Of a stretch of 64,000 nt of DNA, positions 52,071-61,218 are shown piece after piece. The notes below the pieces were generated by a model that ran no database searches, had not been told where the DNA came from, and saw only the letters and a list, made by a program, of their open reading frames with translations. The DNA is from Marinobacter sp. F4206 (lineage in GTDB: Bacteria; Pseudomonadota; Gammaproteobacteria; Pseudomonadales; Oleiphilaceae): assembly GCF_019392195.1 (NCBI RefSeq), contig NZ_JAHXKI010000001.1, forward strand, positions 428,311 through 492,310. The letters are read 5' to 3'. The number at the start of each line of letters is the position of its first letter. Position 1 is the stretch's first letter. Both the position numbers and the translations under genes were made by a program.

Positions 52071-52934
52071 ATGATCAATTTTGATAACTCTGACTCAATG
52101 CCCTTGGGTGAGCTCGGGAAAGAGCCAATGCGGGTCACACATGACTGTCACCATGATCCCTGCTTTTCAGCCACCGGCATTGCCAGGATCCTCGAAACTA
52201 TTCCTGGGGAAAGCATCAAAGCGAAGCCCCCGACACAGAAACGTCACGAACGGGTTTATACCAACAATATTCCAAGGTCGGAGTTATTAAAACTGCTGGA
52301 AGACCCCGACAGTGATGTCTGGGTTGCACTTCATGAAATCGAAAACACCCCGATACTAAGCCATGTATTCCGGGAAATGGCGGCAGCGTTGAAAAAAACC
52401 TTGCCGCCAGCCTATGGCAAAGTGACGCTGTGCACGGGCTCGCTTTTCATCAGCCGCGGTAGAGCATCTACACCCTACCACCTGGATTATGGCAGTAACC
52501 TTCTGCTGCAACTTCGGGGCAACAAGCACTTTTTGGCTTTCAGCCCAAACGATCCGGCGCTGGTGCCTAAACAAAGTCTGCACGAATTTTTTGGTGGAGA
52601 GTGTAATCCGCCTTCCCTCAATTACCATCCATCGTTTGACGAAAAAGCATTGATACTGGATCTTGAACCAGGCATTGGCGTTTACATGCCTTCAACCAGC
52701 CCACACTGCACGGAGACGAGGAGCAGTGACCTGTCCTTGACCATCAGCCTGTCCTTCGTTGCACCCCGAGTGGATGCGCTCAGAAGATCCATTCTTTTTG
52801 ACACCAAGCTGCCAGGTTTCCAATTTGCCCCGACAGCGATCAAGTGTGCCGTTGTCGCGTTCTATGAAAGCCTGCTTTACGCATTGGGGGGTAATCAGCC
52901 CCGCCATAAGAGCTTCAAGCCCCTGACCTACTAG
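52071..52934 (+). CDS. Cupin/JmjC-like protein
   Basis: A 287-residue protein with a double-stranded beta-helix like cupin_8/JmjC oxygenases. The metal-binding HxD is in TPYHLDYGSN, LQLRGNKHFLAF follows as the 2-oxoglutarate-proximal strand, and HCTETRSSD supplies the distal histidine. Such proteins may hydroxylate a protein or small molecule with Fe(II) and 2-oxoglutarate. I start at the ATG at 52071 (AGGTGA upstream) rather than the GTG at 52062. It stands alone after the tRNA gene; the substrate is unknown. Confidence 0.72.
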   Translation: MINFDNSDSMPLGELGKEPMRVTHDCHHDPCFSATGIARILETIPGESIKAKPPTQKRHERVYTNNIPRSELLKLLEDPDSDVWVALHEIENTPILSHVFREMAAALKKTLPPAYGKVTLCTGSLFISRGRASTPYHLDYGSNLLLQLRGNKHFLAFSPNDPALVPKQSLHEFFGGECNPPSLNYHPSFDEKALILDLEPGIGVYMPSTSPHCTETRSSDLSLTISLSFVAPRVDALRRSILFDTKLPGFQFAPTAIKCAVVAFYESLLYALGGNQPRHKSFKPLTY

Positions 52935-53042
52935 CTTAACCCTCAGCTCCGATGGCCCTTCGGGAGCCTACCGGCTCTGTTGCCACGCCATGACCAGTTA
53001 ATTATGCTCTTCCCACCAAGACACTTTCTGACACCACCACCT

Positions 53043-53864
53043 ATGCGAACGTCCATCGACCTTACCCTGGAACACACTGCAATTGCCGTTGACGCGCTCA
53101 GCGAAGCCTCCGGCCTTCCGAAACAACGCATCAAAGACGCCATGAACAAGGGCGCCTGCTGGTGGACACACAAAGGCAAACAGGTAAGATTGCGCAAAGC
53201 CAAGCGAGAACTCCGGGCCGGGACACGACTGCAACTGTTCTACGACGATACCGTGCTGGGGCGCAAACCGGAAAAAGCGGAATGCCTCGAAGATCGGGGA
53301 AGGTATTCAGTCTGGTTCAAACCACACGGCATGCTGGCCCAAGGATCTCAATGGGGTGACCACTGTAGCCTGCTGCGCACAGCGGAGACAGGGCTAAGGC
53401 GAGACTGCTTTCTGATACATCGGCTTGATGCCGACGCGGCCGGTCTGATGCTGATTGCTCACGACCCGAAGGCCGCAGGCGCCTTGTCACAGTGTTTTAC
53501 CGGCCGAACCATCACCAAGGACTACCAGGCCAGAGTCCGCGGTCTGTTGAATACAGACGATCGCCGAGTTGACGCCATGATCGACGGCAAGAACGCCATC
53601 AGCCGGATAACCACAATACGGGTTGAAGAAGACAACGAGACCAGTCTCCTGGGCGTCAACATCGAAACGGGCCGAAAGCACCAGATTCGAAAGCACCTTG
53701 CCGGCATAGGTCATCCCATTGTCGGTGACCGACTCTATGGTCAGACCGCCCGGGTGCCTTTGCAGCTATTGGCTTATCGCCTTGAATTTGACTGCCCCCT
53801 GACCCGACAGAGAGTTCAGATCTGTCTGCCGGAGCGTTTGAACAGCCTCACCAACACCGAATAG
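53043..53864 (+). CDS. RluA-family pseudouridine synthase
   Basis: A 273-residue RNA pseudouridine synthase. The catalytic motif HRLDADAAGLML carries the essential aspartate, and GRKHQIRKHLAGIGHPIVGDRLYG is the second family motif. An N-terminal S4-like region (LSEASGLPKQRIKDAMNKGACW) precedes it. The target uridine in rRNA or tRNA cannot be assigned. The start at 53043 is a choice: upstream in-frame starts at 53004 (ATG) and 52980 (TTG) also lack a clear ribosome-binding site. A strong terminator follows. Confidence 0.85.
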   Translation: MRTSIDLTLEHTAIAVDALSEASGLPKQRIKDAMNKGACWWTHKGKQVRLRKAKRELRAGTRLQLFYDDTVLGRKPEKAECLEDRGRYSVWFKPHGMLAQGSQWGDHCSLLRTAETGLRRDCFLIHRLDADAAGLMLIAHDPKAAGALSQCFTGRTITKDYQARVRGLLNTDDRRVDAMIDGKNAISRITTIRVEEDNETSLLGVNIETGRKHQIRKHLAGIGHPIVGDRLYGQTARVPLQLLAYRLEFDCPLTRQRVQICLPERLNSLTNTE

Positions 53865-53893
53865 AAAGGGCCGGCAAATTGCCGGCCCTTTTG
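53865..53893. terminator. Bidirectional rho-independent terminator
   Basis: AAAGGGCCGGCAA / TTGCCGGCCCTTTT forms a GC-rich stem with A-tract on the left and T-tract on the right, so it can serve the rightward pseudouridine synthase and the leftward GNAT gene, which meet here. Confidence 0.85.
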
Positions 53894-53898
53894 TTCCA

Positions 53899-54531
53899 TC
53901 AAACGGACACGGGCTCGCGCGCCAATCGATCAAACTCGGGCTGTGCTTTCGCCAGCCTCCCCTCCTTGATCACGAAACTCAACAAGGTGCGACCAAAGAG
54001 CTGGACACTGACATAGGTAAACATTGGCTCGAAACCTGCTTTTGCCAGAGCGCGCCGTGAAGATTTATTACTGACGGCAACAGCCGTCCAGGCAATCCTT
54101 GTGTTTTGACGCTGGTCCTGAAGAATTCCATTAATCATCACGGACAGAAAACCCTTGCCCCGATGACCCGGCACGGTGGCGCCGTCCCAGAGATACAAAG
54201 CGTTTTCTGGGACTTCTAACCTCAAATCGTGCAACACGCCAATATTTGCTCCGGTACAGGCGACCCAGTTGTACGAGACGGGCTCCCGATCAACAAAAAG
54301 TTCAAAGAACTTGTGACCCTCCTGGACTCGCCTATCAAACTCTTCTCTGGAAAACGGGAGATCCGGCCGTAGGTCTGTCACGTCGGTCATGTCAGCCACT
54401 TCAACGGAGCCGTCTTGACTGAGAGGATCATCTTGCTCGATGGGTTTGGACAGGAAGATACCCGCATCGATTCGAAAATTGCGGTTAAACCACCGTTTGA
54501 GGGGGCGCAACCAACGCCGTAGAGTCTTCAA
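53899..54531 (-). CDS. GNAT-family acetyltransferase
   Basis: A 210-residue protein with a GNAT fold. The acetyl-CoA-binding motif A appears as VPGHRGKGFLSVMINGIL (about 137-155), preceded by the beta-strand ALYLWDGA and followed by VAVSNKSSRRALAKAGFEPM, the typical motif B. A basic, arginine-rich N-terminal 25 residues precedes the fold. The frame opens with TTG at 54531 and no nearby ATG, so the true start is uncertain. Substrate unknown. Confidence 0.72.
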   Translation of the reverse strand: MKTLRRWLRPLKRWFNRNFRIDAGIFLSKPIEQDDPLSQDGSVEVADMTDVTDLRPDLPFSREEFDRRVQEGHKFFELFVDREPVSYNWVACTGANIGVLHDLRLEVPENALYLWDGATVPGHRGKGFLSVMINGILQDQRQNTRIAWTAVAVSNKSSRRALAKAGFEPMFTYVSVQLFGRTLLSFVIKEGRLAKAQPEFDRLAREPVSV

Positions 54532-54648
54532 TGACCGATCATCCCCTGAGGTCTATTATTATCGAACCGAACTCCTCAAATATTAGCCGGAATATGGAGC
54601 GCTTCAAATCTTGGTTGGCGATTTCCTTAAACTGGCCCAGATATTCCG

Positions 54649-55656
54649 CTAGACGCGATAGAAATCCCGATACCAGTCCACAAAGTTGGCAATCCCCTCT
54701 TCAACAGGGGTAGCAGGCTTGTAGCCCACGTCTGCGATCAGATCGTCGACATTGGCGTAGGTGGCGGGAACATCTCCAGGCTGCAAAGGTAGCAGGTTTT
54801 TCTCGGCTTTTTTCCCGACCCGCTCTTCGATGATCTCAATGAACCGAGAAAGCTCCACCGGGTTGTTGCTGCCGATGTTGTAGATCCGATAGGGGCCCTT
54901 GCCCGTGCCCGGATCGGGTTTCTCGCCTGTCCATTCCGGATTGGGTTCTGCAACATGATCAAGGGTACGAATCACCCCTTCCACGATGTCATCGATGTAG
55001 GTGAAATCGCGCCGGTGATGGCCGTGATTAAAGACGTCGATCGGTTCACCGGCAAGGATCTTCCTGGTGAAAATAAACAACGCCATATCTGGCCGACCCC
55101 AGGGCCCATAGACAGTAAAGAAACGCAGACCCGTGGTGGGCAGGTTATACAGATGGCTATAGGTGTGGGCCATCAACTCATTGGCTTTTTTGGAGGCCGC
55201 ATAAAGGCTCAGGGGGTGGTCCACGTTGTCGTGCACGGAAAACGGCATGGATTCGTTGGCACCGTAAACCGAGCTGCTGGAGGCGTAGACCAGGTGTTTA
55301 ACATTATTGTGACGACACCCTTCCAGGATATTCATAAACCCTACAAGATTGGCGTCAACATAGGCATGAGGATTCTCGAGGGAATACCGGACACCGGCCT
55401 GGGCCGCAAGGTGTACGACCCGTTCCGGCTTGTATTCGGCGAACAGTGCCTCCATGGCGTTCCGGTCGGCAACGTCCTCGCGCACCTCGGTAAAACCGGG
55501 TTTGCAGGTAAGTCGCTCAAGCCGCGCCTCTTTCAGGCTCACATCGTAGTAGTCGTTGACGTTATCAACACCAATGACCTCATCACCACGATCAAGCAGG
55601 CGATGGGCAAGATGTGAGCCGATAAATCCGGCGGTTCCCGTAACGAGAATCTTCAA
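54649..55656 (-). CDS. UDP-glucuronate 4-epimerase-like NAD-dependent epimerase
   Basis: A 335-residue extended short-chain dehydrogenase. The N-terminus has the GTAGFIGSH Rossmann motif; YASSSSVYG and YAASKKANE carry the catalytic Ser/Tyr/Lys, and [17 protein letters not shown] is the substrate signature of CapI-type UDP-glucuronate epimerases. It would supply UDP-galacturonate for surface polysaccharides. The start codon is TTG, supported by AAGGAG upstream and by the Rossmann motif beginning immediately. Confidence 0.88.
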   Translation of the reverse strand: MKILVTGTAGFIGSHLAHRLLDRGDEVIGVDNVNDYYDVSLKEARLERLTCKPGFTEVREDVADRNAMEALFAEYKPERVVHLAAQAGVRYSLENPHAYVDANLVGFMNILEGCRHNNVKHLVYASSSSVYGANESMPFSVHDNVDHPLSLYAASKKANELMAHTYSHLYNLPTTGLRFFTVYGPWGRPDMALFIFTRKILAGEPIDVFNHGHHRRDFTYIDDIVEGVIRTLDHVAEPNPEWTGEKPDPGTGKGPYRIYNIGSNNPVELSRFIEIIEERVGKKAEKNLLPLQPGDVPATYANVDDLIADVGYKPATPVEEGIANFVDWYRDFYRV

Positions 55657-55668
55657 GATTCCTTCTCC

Positions 55669-56412
55669 TTAGAACACGACGCCCGCGCTGACGAACGGTC
55701 CGTCGATTTCCACGTCCAGGCTTTCGTCATCGTCTTCATAATCAATAGACATCTGACGATAGCCCGCCCTCAGCTGAAGCACCGCAATCTCAAGCTGGCC
55801 ATACGCGTTGAAGTCATGCAGGGAGTCGCCGCTGTAGCTGACGAAGTTTCCTTCTGCACCGACAGAAACACCGGTCAACGGCAAGTCAAAACGTGCAGCC
55901 ACATAGCCCATGGGCAGTACCGCGTCTACCTTGGTTTGACTGACGGACTGGCCGCCGCCAATTTCCTGAACAGTCAGCTCACCGGAAAGGTCCCGCGCTG
56001 TCAGGCCAAGGTCAAGATTTACCCAATTGTCCAGCACTTCGTAATACAAGGTCAGGTCCAGTTGTTCGAGATCAAGATCTGAACGCACATCGGTACCACC
56101 TACCACGAACGGAATGCCGTCAAAATCGCCAGAGAGACGTCCCCGACCACTCTGTTCAACCAGAGTATAGTTCAGGCGAACGTTAGGCAGGACCGGGACA
56201 GGATGTTCGAAATAAACAGAAGTATTGGCGTTCGTATCGCTGTCGAGATTGAGATCATTCTCGACATCAACCACATCGCCCTTGTTGGAAGCCTGACCGG
56301 AGAGATCGGAATCCCAGTAACTGACGTTTGCGCCAAGCCCCACAACGTCAGCCTGAGCCAACGGTGCTGACAACAGAAGAGAACCGCAGGCGGCAACCAT
56401 CAATTTACGCAT
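55669..56412 (-). CDS. Outer-membrane beta-barrel protein (TIGR04219-like)
   Basis: A 247-residue protein with a signal peptide (KLMVAACGSLLLSAPLAQA) and alternating strands ending in the typical C-terminus (PFVSAGVVF, terminal aromatic). The start DVVGLGANVSYWDSDLSG and the spacing of strands match the small outer-membrane barrel family TIGR04219 as I remember it. Function unknown. The ATG at 56412 has AAGGTG upstream; an earlier in-frame start lacks one. Confidence 0.78.
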   Translation of the reverse strand: MRKLMVAACGSLLLSAPLAQADVVGLGANVSYWDSDLSGQASNKGDVVDVENDLNLDSDTNANTSVYFEHPVPVLPNVRLNYTLVEQSGRGRLSGDFDGIPFVVGGTDVRSDLDLEQLDLTLYYEVLDNWVNLDLGLTARDLSGELTVQEIGGGQSVSQTKVDAVLPMGYVAARFDLPLTGVSVGAEGNFVSYSGDSLHDFNAYGQLEIAVLQLRAGYRQMSIDYEDDDESLDVEIDGPFVSAGVVF

Positions 56413-56443
56413 AAAACACCTTATCAATTATTGTGTGTCAGGA

Positions 56444-57157
56444 TCAGTCGAACTGAATGCCCAGACGGCGTCCGACTTCCTCGTAGGTTTCAATTACGTC
56501 ACCCAGTCCCTGGCGAAAACGATCCTTGTCCATTTTCTTCCGGGTCTCCTTGTCCCAGATACGACAGCCGTCAGGGCTGAACTCGTCGCCCAGCACGATG
56601 TCACCATTACTCCGACCGAATTCCAGCTTGTAATCCACGAGTAGCATTCCCGCTTCGTCGAACAGAGCCTTGAGGACGTCATTCACCTTGTAGGTAAGCT
56701 CCTTCATGCGCTCGAGCTCCCCGGCCGATGCCCACCCGAAACTCACCGCCAGCGACTCGTTCACCATCGGGTCATGCAGTGCGTCATTCTTGAGAAAGAG
56801 TTCATAGGTGGATGGTGTCAGTTCCTGCCCCTCCTCCACGCCCAGACGACGGCACAGGCTGCCAGCAGAGATGTTACGAACCACGCATTCAACCGGAATC
56901 ATGTCGAGTTTCTTGACTACAGATTCCGTCGCGGACAGCAGGCCCTCGAAATGGGTCGGAACGCCTGCGGCTTCCAGCTTGTCCATGATGAACGCATTGA
57001 ATTTGTTGTTCACCATGCCCTTACGATTCAGCTGCTCCTTTTTCTCGCCATCAAAGGCAGAGGTGTCGTCACGGAACACGAGCACGAAACGATCTGGATC
57101 GTCAGTCTTGTAGACGGACTTCGCCTTGCCGGCGTATAGCTCTTCACGCTTTTCCAT
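56444..57157 (-). CDS. purC: Phosphoribosylaminoimidazole-succinocarboxamide synthase PurC
   Basis: A 237-residue SAICAR synthase, joining aspartate to CAIR in purine synthesis. The motifs [47 protein letters not shown] and LVDYKLEFG are intact. The length is that of the bacterial enzyme. It starts at the ATG at 57157 and follows bamC by 46 bases in the same direction. It is probably the end of the dapA-bamC-purC operon. Confidence 0.96.
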   Translation of the reverse strand: MEKREELYAGKAKSVYKTDDPDRFVLVFRDDTSAFDGEKKEQLNRKGMVNNKFNAFIMDKLEAAGVPTHFEGLLSATESVVKKLDMIPVECVVRNISAGSLCRRLGVEEGQELTPSTYELFLKNDALHDPMVNESLAVSFGWASAGELERMKELTYKVNDVLKALFDEAGMLLVDYKLEFGRSNGDIVLGDEFSPDGCRIWDKETRKKMDKDRFRQGLGDVIETYEEVGRRLGIQFD

Positions 57158-57202
57158 TAAAGGTCTCCGAAGTGGGCTCGGGTAAGACAACCACCCACTC
57201 AA

Positions 57203-58300
57203 TCAGTATAGATAGTCAAACAGTTGTGTCAGCAGGTCCGGCGCGCTTAGCTCGCCGTCATAACTGGCCAGACGCTCTGTCGTAATGACAATGTCGTCAT
57301 CACGCTCTGCCAGGGTAACCGTATGGGTATGTTCCGGCTTTTCCTCGTCGCTGAACCAGTTGAACCAGCCCGAGTCACGTTCATCGTCGGTGCGGAAATC
57401 CACGTAAAACCAGCCTTCACTCCGGTTCAGGTCGACCACAGCCACACTCGCTTCAGTCAAGGCGCGACTGACCTCGGCCCAGGAACGACCGTAATCAAGG
57501 CTCATGCGGATAGCGATAGCCTGATCGTCCTCCGACACAAGTTTGACAAGGGGATCACTGACCATGCCGGATGCCGCACGGGAAAACGACTTGTTCTCTT
57601 CTCTCGCCTTGAGAAAGTCGCCCATGTCGGTCAGCAAACGTTTCTGAAGCTCCAGGGCCTCAGGAGAAGGATTGCTGACCCCGGACCACGGCACCAACTC
57701 CTCTGGCTGACCCTCAACGGTCAGCTTGCGGACCTGTATCTCCGTGGTTTTTCGACGGACACCCGGCGCCATACGCACCTGCAGAACCACTCTGGGCTCA
57801 TCGACACCCGCCTGATTGGGGAGTTCGGCCAGTTGACGGGCTCGCCTGCTGAAGTTGAGCAACTCGCTCTGCAAAAGCCCAAGCTGGGGGCTGTCGTAAT
57901 CGACGCCCAGCCCACGGTCAGCCATGTATGCGTTAGCAGCTGGCCAGATCCGGCCAGGTACGTCGTTGACCAGCAACCAGACACGACCGTCGAGCTCTTC
58001 AATGACGTAGTTCTCTTCAAGAATCTCAGACGTCATGTCTGGCGGATTGGGAATATCGGACGGGTAAAGTTTGCTGGCATCAGCGACGGTGACATCACGG
58101 ATCGGCATCACCTGACTGAATCGGGACTTCTCGGCACTGGCCGGAAGCTCAAGAGGTTTCCCCTCTTCAGCAGAAACGTAACGTTCGGATCGATCTTCTA
58201 CAAAGCTGCAGCCGGACAGTGCTGTCATCAACAGCAGTCCGGATGCGAGGGCCTTGGGAGAGGACAACAGGGTACTACGGGTTCCTTGAAGAACCGGCAT
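57203..58300 (-). CDS. bamC: Outer-membrane assembly lipoprotein BamC
   Basis: A lipoprotein of about 365 residues. The lipobox is TALSGC (lipidated C31 from the ATG at 58300), followed by a short disordered stretch and two helix-grip domains: VWLLVNDVPGRIWPAANAYMAD and LDYGRSWAEVSRALTEASVAVVDLNRSEGWFYVDF. BamC is an accessory of the BAM complex that inserts outer-membrane proteins. I prefer the ATG at 58300 (GGAG upstream) over a TTG at 58330. It lies 36 bases after dapA, as in other gammaproteobacteria. Confidence 0.92.
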   Translation of the reverse strand: MPVLQGTRSTLLSSPKALASGLLLMTALSGCSFVEDRSERYVSAEEGKPLELPASAEKSRFSQVMPIRDVTVADASKLYPSDIPNPPDMTSEILEENYVIEELDGRVWLLVNDVPGRIWPAANAYMADRGLGVDYDSPQLGLLQSELLNFSRRARQLAELPNQAGVDEPRVVLQVRMAPGVRRKTTEIQVRKLTVEGQPEELVPWSGVSNPSPEALELQKRLLTDMGDFLKAREENKSFSRAASGMVSDPLVKLVSEDDQAIAIRMSLDYGRSWAEVSRALTEASVAVVDLNRSEGWFYVDFRTDDERDSGWFNWFSDEEKPEHTHTVTLAERDDDIVITTERLASYDGELSAPDLLTQLFDYLY

Positions 58301-58335
58301 CGGGTTACTCCGGGTCAGACACAGTTTCAATAAAC

Positions 58336-59214
58336 TCAGAGCACACCTGAGGCTTTCAGCGCATCTTCCACTTCCTCGTGGAACTTTTCACTCAATGGGG
58401 TCAACGGCAGACGTATGCCTTCGCTGATCATCCCCATGCGGTGCAGCGCCCATTTTACGGGTATCGGGTTTGCCTCGAGGAACAGTTTCCGGTTCAGGGG
58501 CATCAGCAGTTCGTTCAGACGTTCGGTCTCTTCCCGATTGCCAGCAATGGCGGCCTCACACAGTTGAGACATACCTTTCGGAGCCACGTTGGCCGTCACC
58601 GAGACATTGCCCTTGGCCCCCGCCAACATCAGCTCGGCTGCGGTTGCATCGTCACCAGAGTAGACAGCCAGGCGACCATTCAGCGCTTCAATCAGTTCGG
58701 CGCCGCGGGGAATATTGCCGGTTGCGTCTTTGATGGCAACGATATTCGGCGTATCGGCAAGTCGCAGGACGGTTTCGTTCAACATGTCACAGGCAGTCCG
58801 GCCCGGAACGTTGTAGAGCATCTGGCTCATGCCAGGTACCGCTTCGGCAATGGTCTTGAAGTGCTGGTACAAACCTTCCTGAGTGGGTTTGTTGTAGTAC
58901 GGAACAACCAGCAGGCAGGCATCGGCGCCAAGTTTGTGAGCTTCGGTCGTCAGTTCGATGGCCTCGCGGGTACTGTTACCGCCAGTGCCCGCAATCACGG
59001 GAATGCGGCCAGCTACGCGTTTTATGATATGGCCAATCACCTGACAATGCTCTTTCGGATCCAGGGTTGCGGACTCACCTGTAGTGCCCACAGCAACGAT
59101 GCCATGGGTGCCGTTTTCGATATGGAAGTCCACCAGCCGATCCAGTTCCTCCCAGTGAATTTCACCGTTTGGATCCATGGGCGTGACCAGTGCGACAAGG
59201 CTACCCGTAATCAT
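58336..59214 (-). CDS. dapA: 4-hydroxy-tetrahydrodipicolinate synthase DapA
   Basis: A 292-residue lysine/diaminopimelate pathway enzyme that condenses pyruvate with aspartate semialdehyde. The triad is visible as T44-T45 (VGTTGESAT), Y134 (LYNVPGRT), and the Schiff-base lysine K162 (AIKDATGN). The start has GGAG upstream. It heads the dapA-bamC-purC operon. Confidence 0.97.
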   Translation of the reverse strand: MITGSLVALVTPMDPNGEIHWEELDRLVDFHIENGTHGIVAVGTTGESATLDPKEHCQVIGHIIKRVAGRIPVIAGTGGNSTREAIELTTEAHKLGADACLLVVPYYNKPTQEGLYQHFKTIAEAVPGMSQMLYNVPGRTACDMLNETVLRLADTPNIVAIKDATGNIPRGAELIEALNGRLAVYSGDDATAAELMLAGAKGNVSVTANVAPKGMSQLCEAAIAGNREETERLNELLMPLNRKLFLEANPIPVKWALHRMGMISEGIRLPLTPLSEKFHEEVEDALKASGVL

Positions 59215-59288
59215 AAAAGCTCCGTCCGAATAAAACCGATATGGTAATGTTGGGCACGAACTGACACAAGGGAATTAAAGGAGTTGTC

Positions 59289-59756
59289 ATGCCATCTGTT
59301 GAACTGGACCAACCCGTGCCCGACTTCGAGGCTTCAGCCACTGGCGATCAGACCATACGTCTGGCAGATCTCCGCGGGAAAAACGTGGTCATCTATTTCT
59401 ACCCGAAAGACAACACGCCAGGCTGCACGACCGAAGGTCAGGACTTCCGTGACCGCATGAAAGAGTTCGCCGAACTCGATACCGAAATCTTCGGCGTCTC
59501 CAGAGACGGCCTGAAAGCCCATGAAAATTTTCGGGCGAAGCACGAGTTTCCGTTCCACCTGATTTCAGACAAGGACGAGACACTCTGCAAGCTGTTTGAT
59601 GTCATCAAACCGAAAAAACTATACGGCAAAGAATATCTCGGTATCGAACGCAGCACTTTCCTGATCGACGCCAAGGGCGTGCTTCGAAAAGCCTGGCGCG
59701 GCGTTAAGGTCAAAGGCCACGTTAGCGAAGTCCTCGAAGCCACCGAAGCACTCTGA
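59289..59756 (+). CDS. bcp: Thioredoxin-dependent peroxiredoxin Bcp (PrxQ type)
   Basis: A 155-residue peroxiredoxin reducing peroxides with thioredoxin. The peroxidatic cysteine is C46 in NTPGCTTEGQDF. The resolving cysteine five residues later, as in E. coli Bcp, is missing; the only other cysteine is C100 (ETLCKLFD), so it either uses a different resolving partner or works as a one-Cys enzyme. It is divergent from dapA. Confidence 0.95.
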   Translation: MPSVELDQPVPDFEASATGDQTIRLADLRGKNVVIYFYPKDNTPGCTTEGQDFRDRMKEFAELDTEIFGVSRDGLKAHENFRAKHEFPFHLISDKDETLCKLFDVIKPKKLYGKEYLGIERSTFLIDAKGVLRKAWRGVKVKGHVSEVLEATEAL

Positions 59757-59763
59757 CATCCGA

Positions 59764-60843
59764 TCAGGATTGTTCAGCAGCCGGTGGAGCCGCGTGGTCT
59801 TTCACCGGCCACGCTGCAAACACTGCTTTAAGGAGTGTCGCCAGCGGTATGGCAAAGAACACCCCCCACAATCCCCAGATGCCGCCAAAAAACAGTACAG
59901 CAACAATAATGGCCACGGGGTGCAGGTTGTTCACTTCGGAAAACAGAACGGGCACCAGTACGTTGCCGTCGAGAGCCTGGATAATACCGTACACCACCAT
60001 CACCCAGATAAAGTGACTGCCCCAGCCAAAGGCAAACAAGCCGATCATGGCAACTGGAATCGTTACCACAGCGGCGCCAATGTAGGGGATAACAACGCTG
60101 AGTCCGACCAGGAGTGACAGGAGCGCAGCATAAGGCATGCCGAGAAACTTGAACGCAACGTAGGTCGCGCCACCGACAATCAGGATCTCGACAGACTTGC
60201 CGCGCACGTAATTGGCGCACTGGAGATTCACTTCGTGCCAGATTTTCAACATCATCGGGCGTTGCGATGGAAGCAGTCGGCCGATCGCACCTAACAGCAC
60301 CTCCCGGTCTTTCAGGAAGAAAAACACGAGTATGGGCACCAGGACCACATAAATCAGCAGTGCCACCAAGTCGGGAATACTCGATATCGAGAACGAGACC
60401 AACCACTGGGTCATGTGCCCTACTTCCGTAGAAACCTGCTGATAAAGCGTGTTTACCGCTTCCGCGGAAATCAACTGAGGATACTCCTCAGGAAGCAGTT
60501 CGAGGTAAGACTGCATCTCCCGGATGATTCGCGGTGTCTCACCCGCAAGGTTGCTGACCTGCGTCCAAATCAGTGGCAGCAAGCCGAAAATAACCCCGAC
60601 AAGCACTCCCAAAAACACCAGGAACACGCCAATGATGGCAACCATCTCCGGGACACCCAGCTTGACGAGCTTGGTAACCAGCCCCTGAAGGATGAAGGCG
60701 ATGATCAGAGAGGCGATGACCGGCGCCAACATGGAACCAAACCAAATGACCAACACAGTTCCAATCACGAGGATCAGAAATAGGATGACCGCCTCTTCAT
60801 CTGAAAAGTATTTGTGGGCAAGACCGCGTAATATCCTGATCAT
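59764..60843 (-). CDS. AI-2E family (PerM-like) permease
   Basis: A 359-residue membrane protein with about eight helices and the AI-2E transporter layout: paired N-terminal helices (FLILVIGTVLVIWFGSMLAPVIASLIIAFILQGLV), a long polar loop (about 100-150) and the C-terminal signature GNVLVPVLFSEVNNLHPVAIIVAVLFFGGIWG. Some relatives export antiporter substrates or quorum signals; the substrate here is unknown. The start is the ATG at 60843. It lies 16 bases after tusA. Confidence 0.88.
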   Translation of the reverse strand: MIRILRGLAHKYFSDEEAVILFLILVIGTVLVIWFGSMLAPVIASLIIAFILQGLVTKLVKLGVPEMVAIIGVFLVFLGVLVGVIFGLLPLIWTQVSNLAGETPRIIREMQSYLELLPEEYPQLISAEAVNTLYQQVSTEVGHMTQWLVSFSISSIPDLVALLIYVVLVPILVFFFLKDREVLLGAIGRLLPSQRPMMLKIWHEVNLQCANYVRGKSVEILIVGGATYVAFKFLGMPYAALLSLLVGLSVVIPYIGAAVVTIPVAMIGLFAFGWGSHFIWVMVVYGIIQALDGNVLVPVLFSEVNNLHPVAIIVAVLFFGGIWGLWGVFFAIPLATLLKAVFAAWPVKDHAAPPAAEQS

Positions 60844-60859
60844 CAATGACTCCGAAACG

Positions 60860-61087
60860 TTAGCCGCCGCACTTTATCACAAACCGGTATTGGCCACCGG
60901 CCTCCGACGAACTCATCAACTGATGACTGGATAGTTCTATGAAAGCCGGAATATCGCGGGCCGAACCGGAATCGGTGGCAATGACTTCAAGCTCCTCGCC
61001 AGGAGCCATTCCATTGAGTTCCAGCTTCGTTTTAAGCAAGGGCATCGGGCAGCGAAGGCCGGAGGCGTCCAGAGTACGATCTACCAT
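60860..61087 (-). CDS. tusA: Sulfur-carrier protein TusA
   Basis: A 75-residue TusA/SirA-family protein. The sulfur-carrying cysteine C13 sits in the conserved GLRCPMPLLK motif. TusA relays sulfur for tRNA thiolation and related uses. It begins the leftward tusA-permease pair and is divergent from bepA. Confidence 0.94.
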   Translation of the reverse strand: MVDRTLDASGLRCPMPLLKTKLELNGMAPGEELEVIATDSGSARDIPAFIELSSHQLMSSSEAGGQYRFVIKCGG

Positions 61088-61218
61088 AGAAAAGAAACAC
61101 CATCGCGAAACAGTAAGGCGAATTAACAGGCAGGCATTATGCCGACAGTGATAATGTATTGCATCACAATAGATTTTAATCGAAAGATCAGAACTTTTTA
61201 TCGTAAGCTGTTGTCATA

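Noticed and set aside
57323..58333. A 336-codon + strand frame opposite bamC
   Set aside because: It is the shadow of bamC; the lipobox and BamC motifs on the minus strand are decisive.
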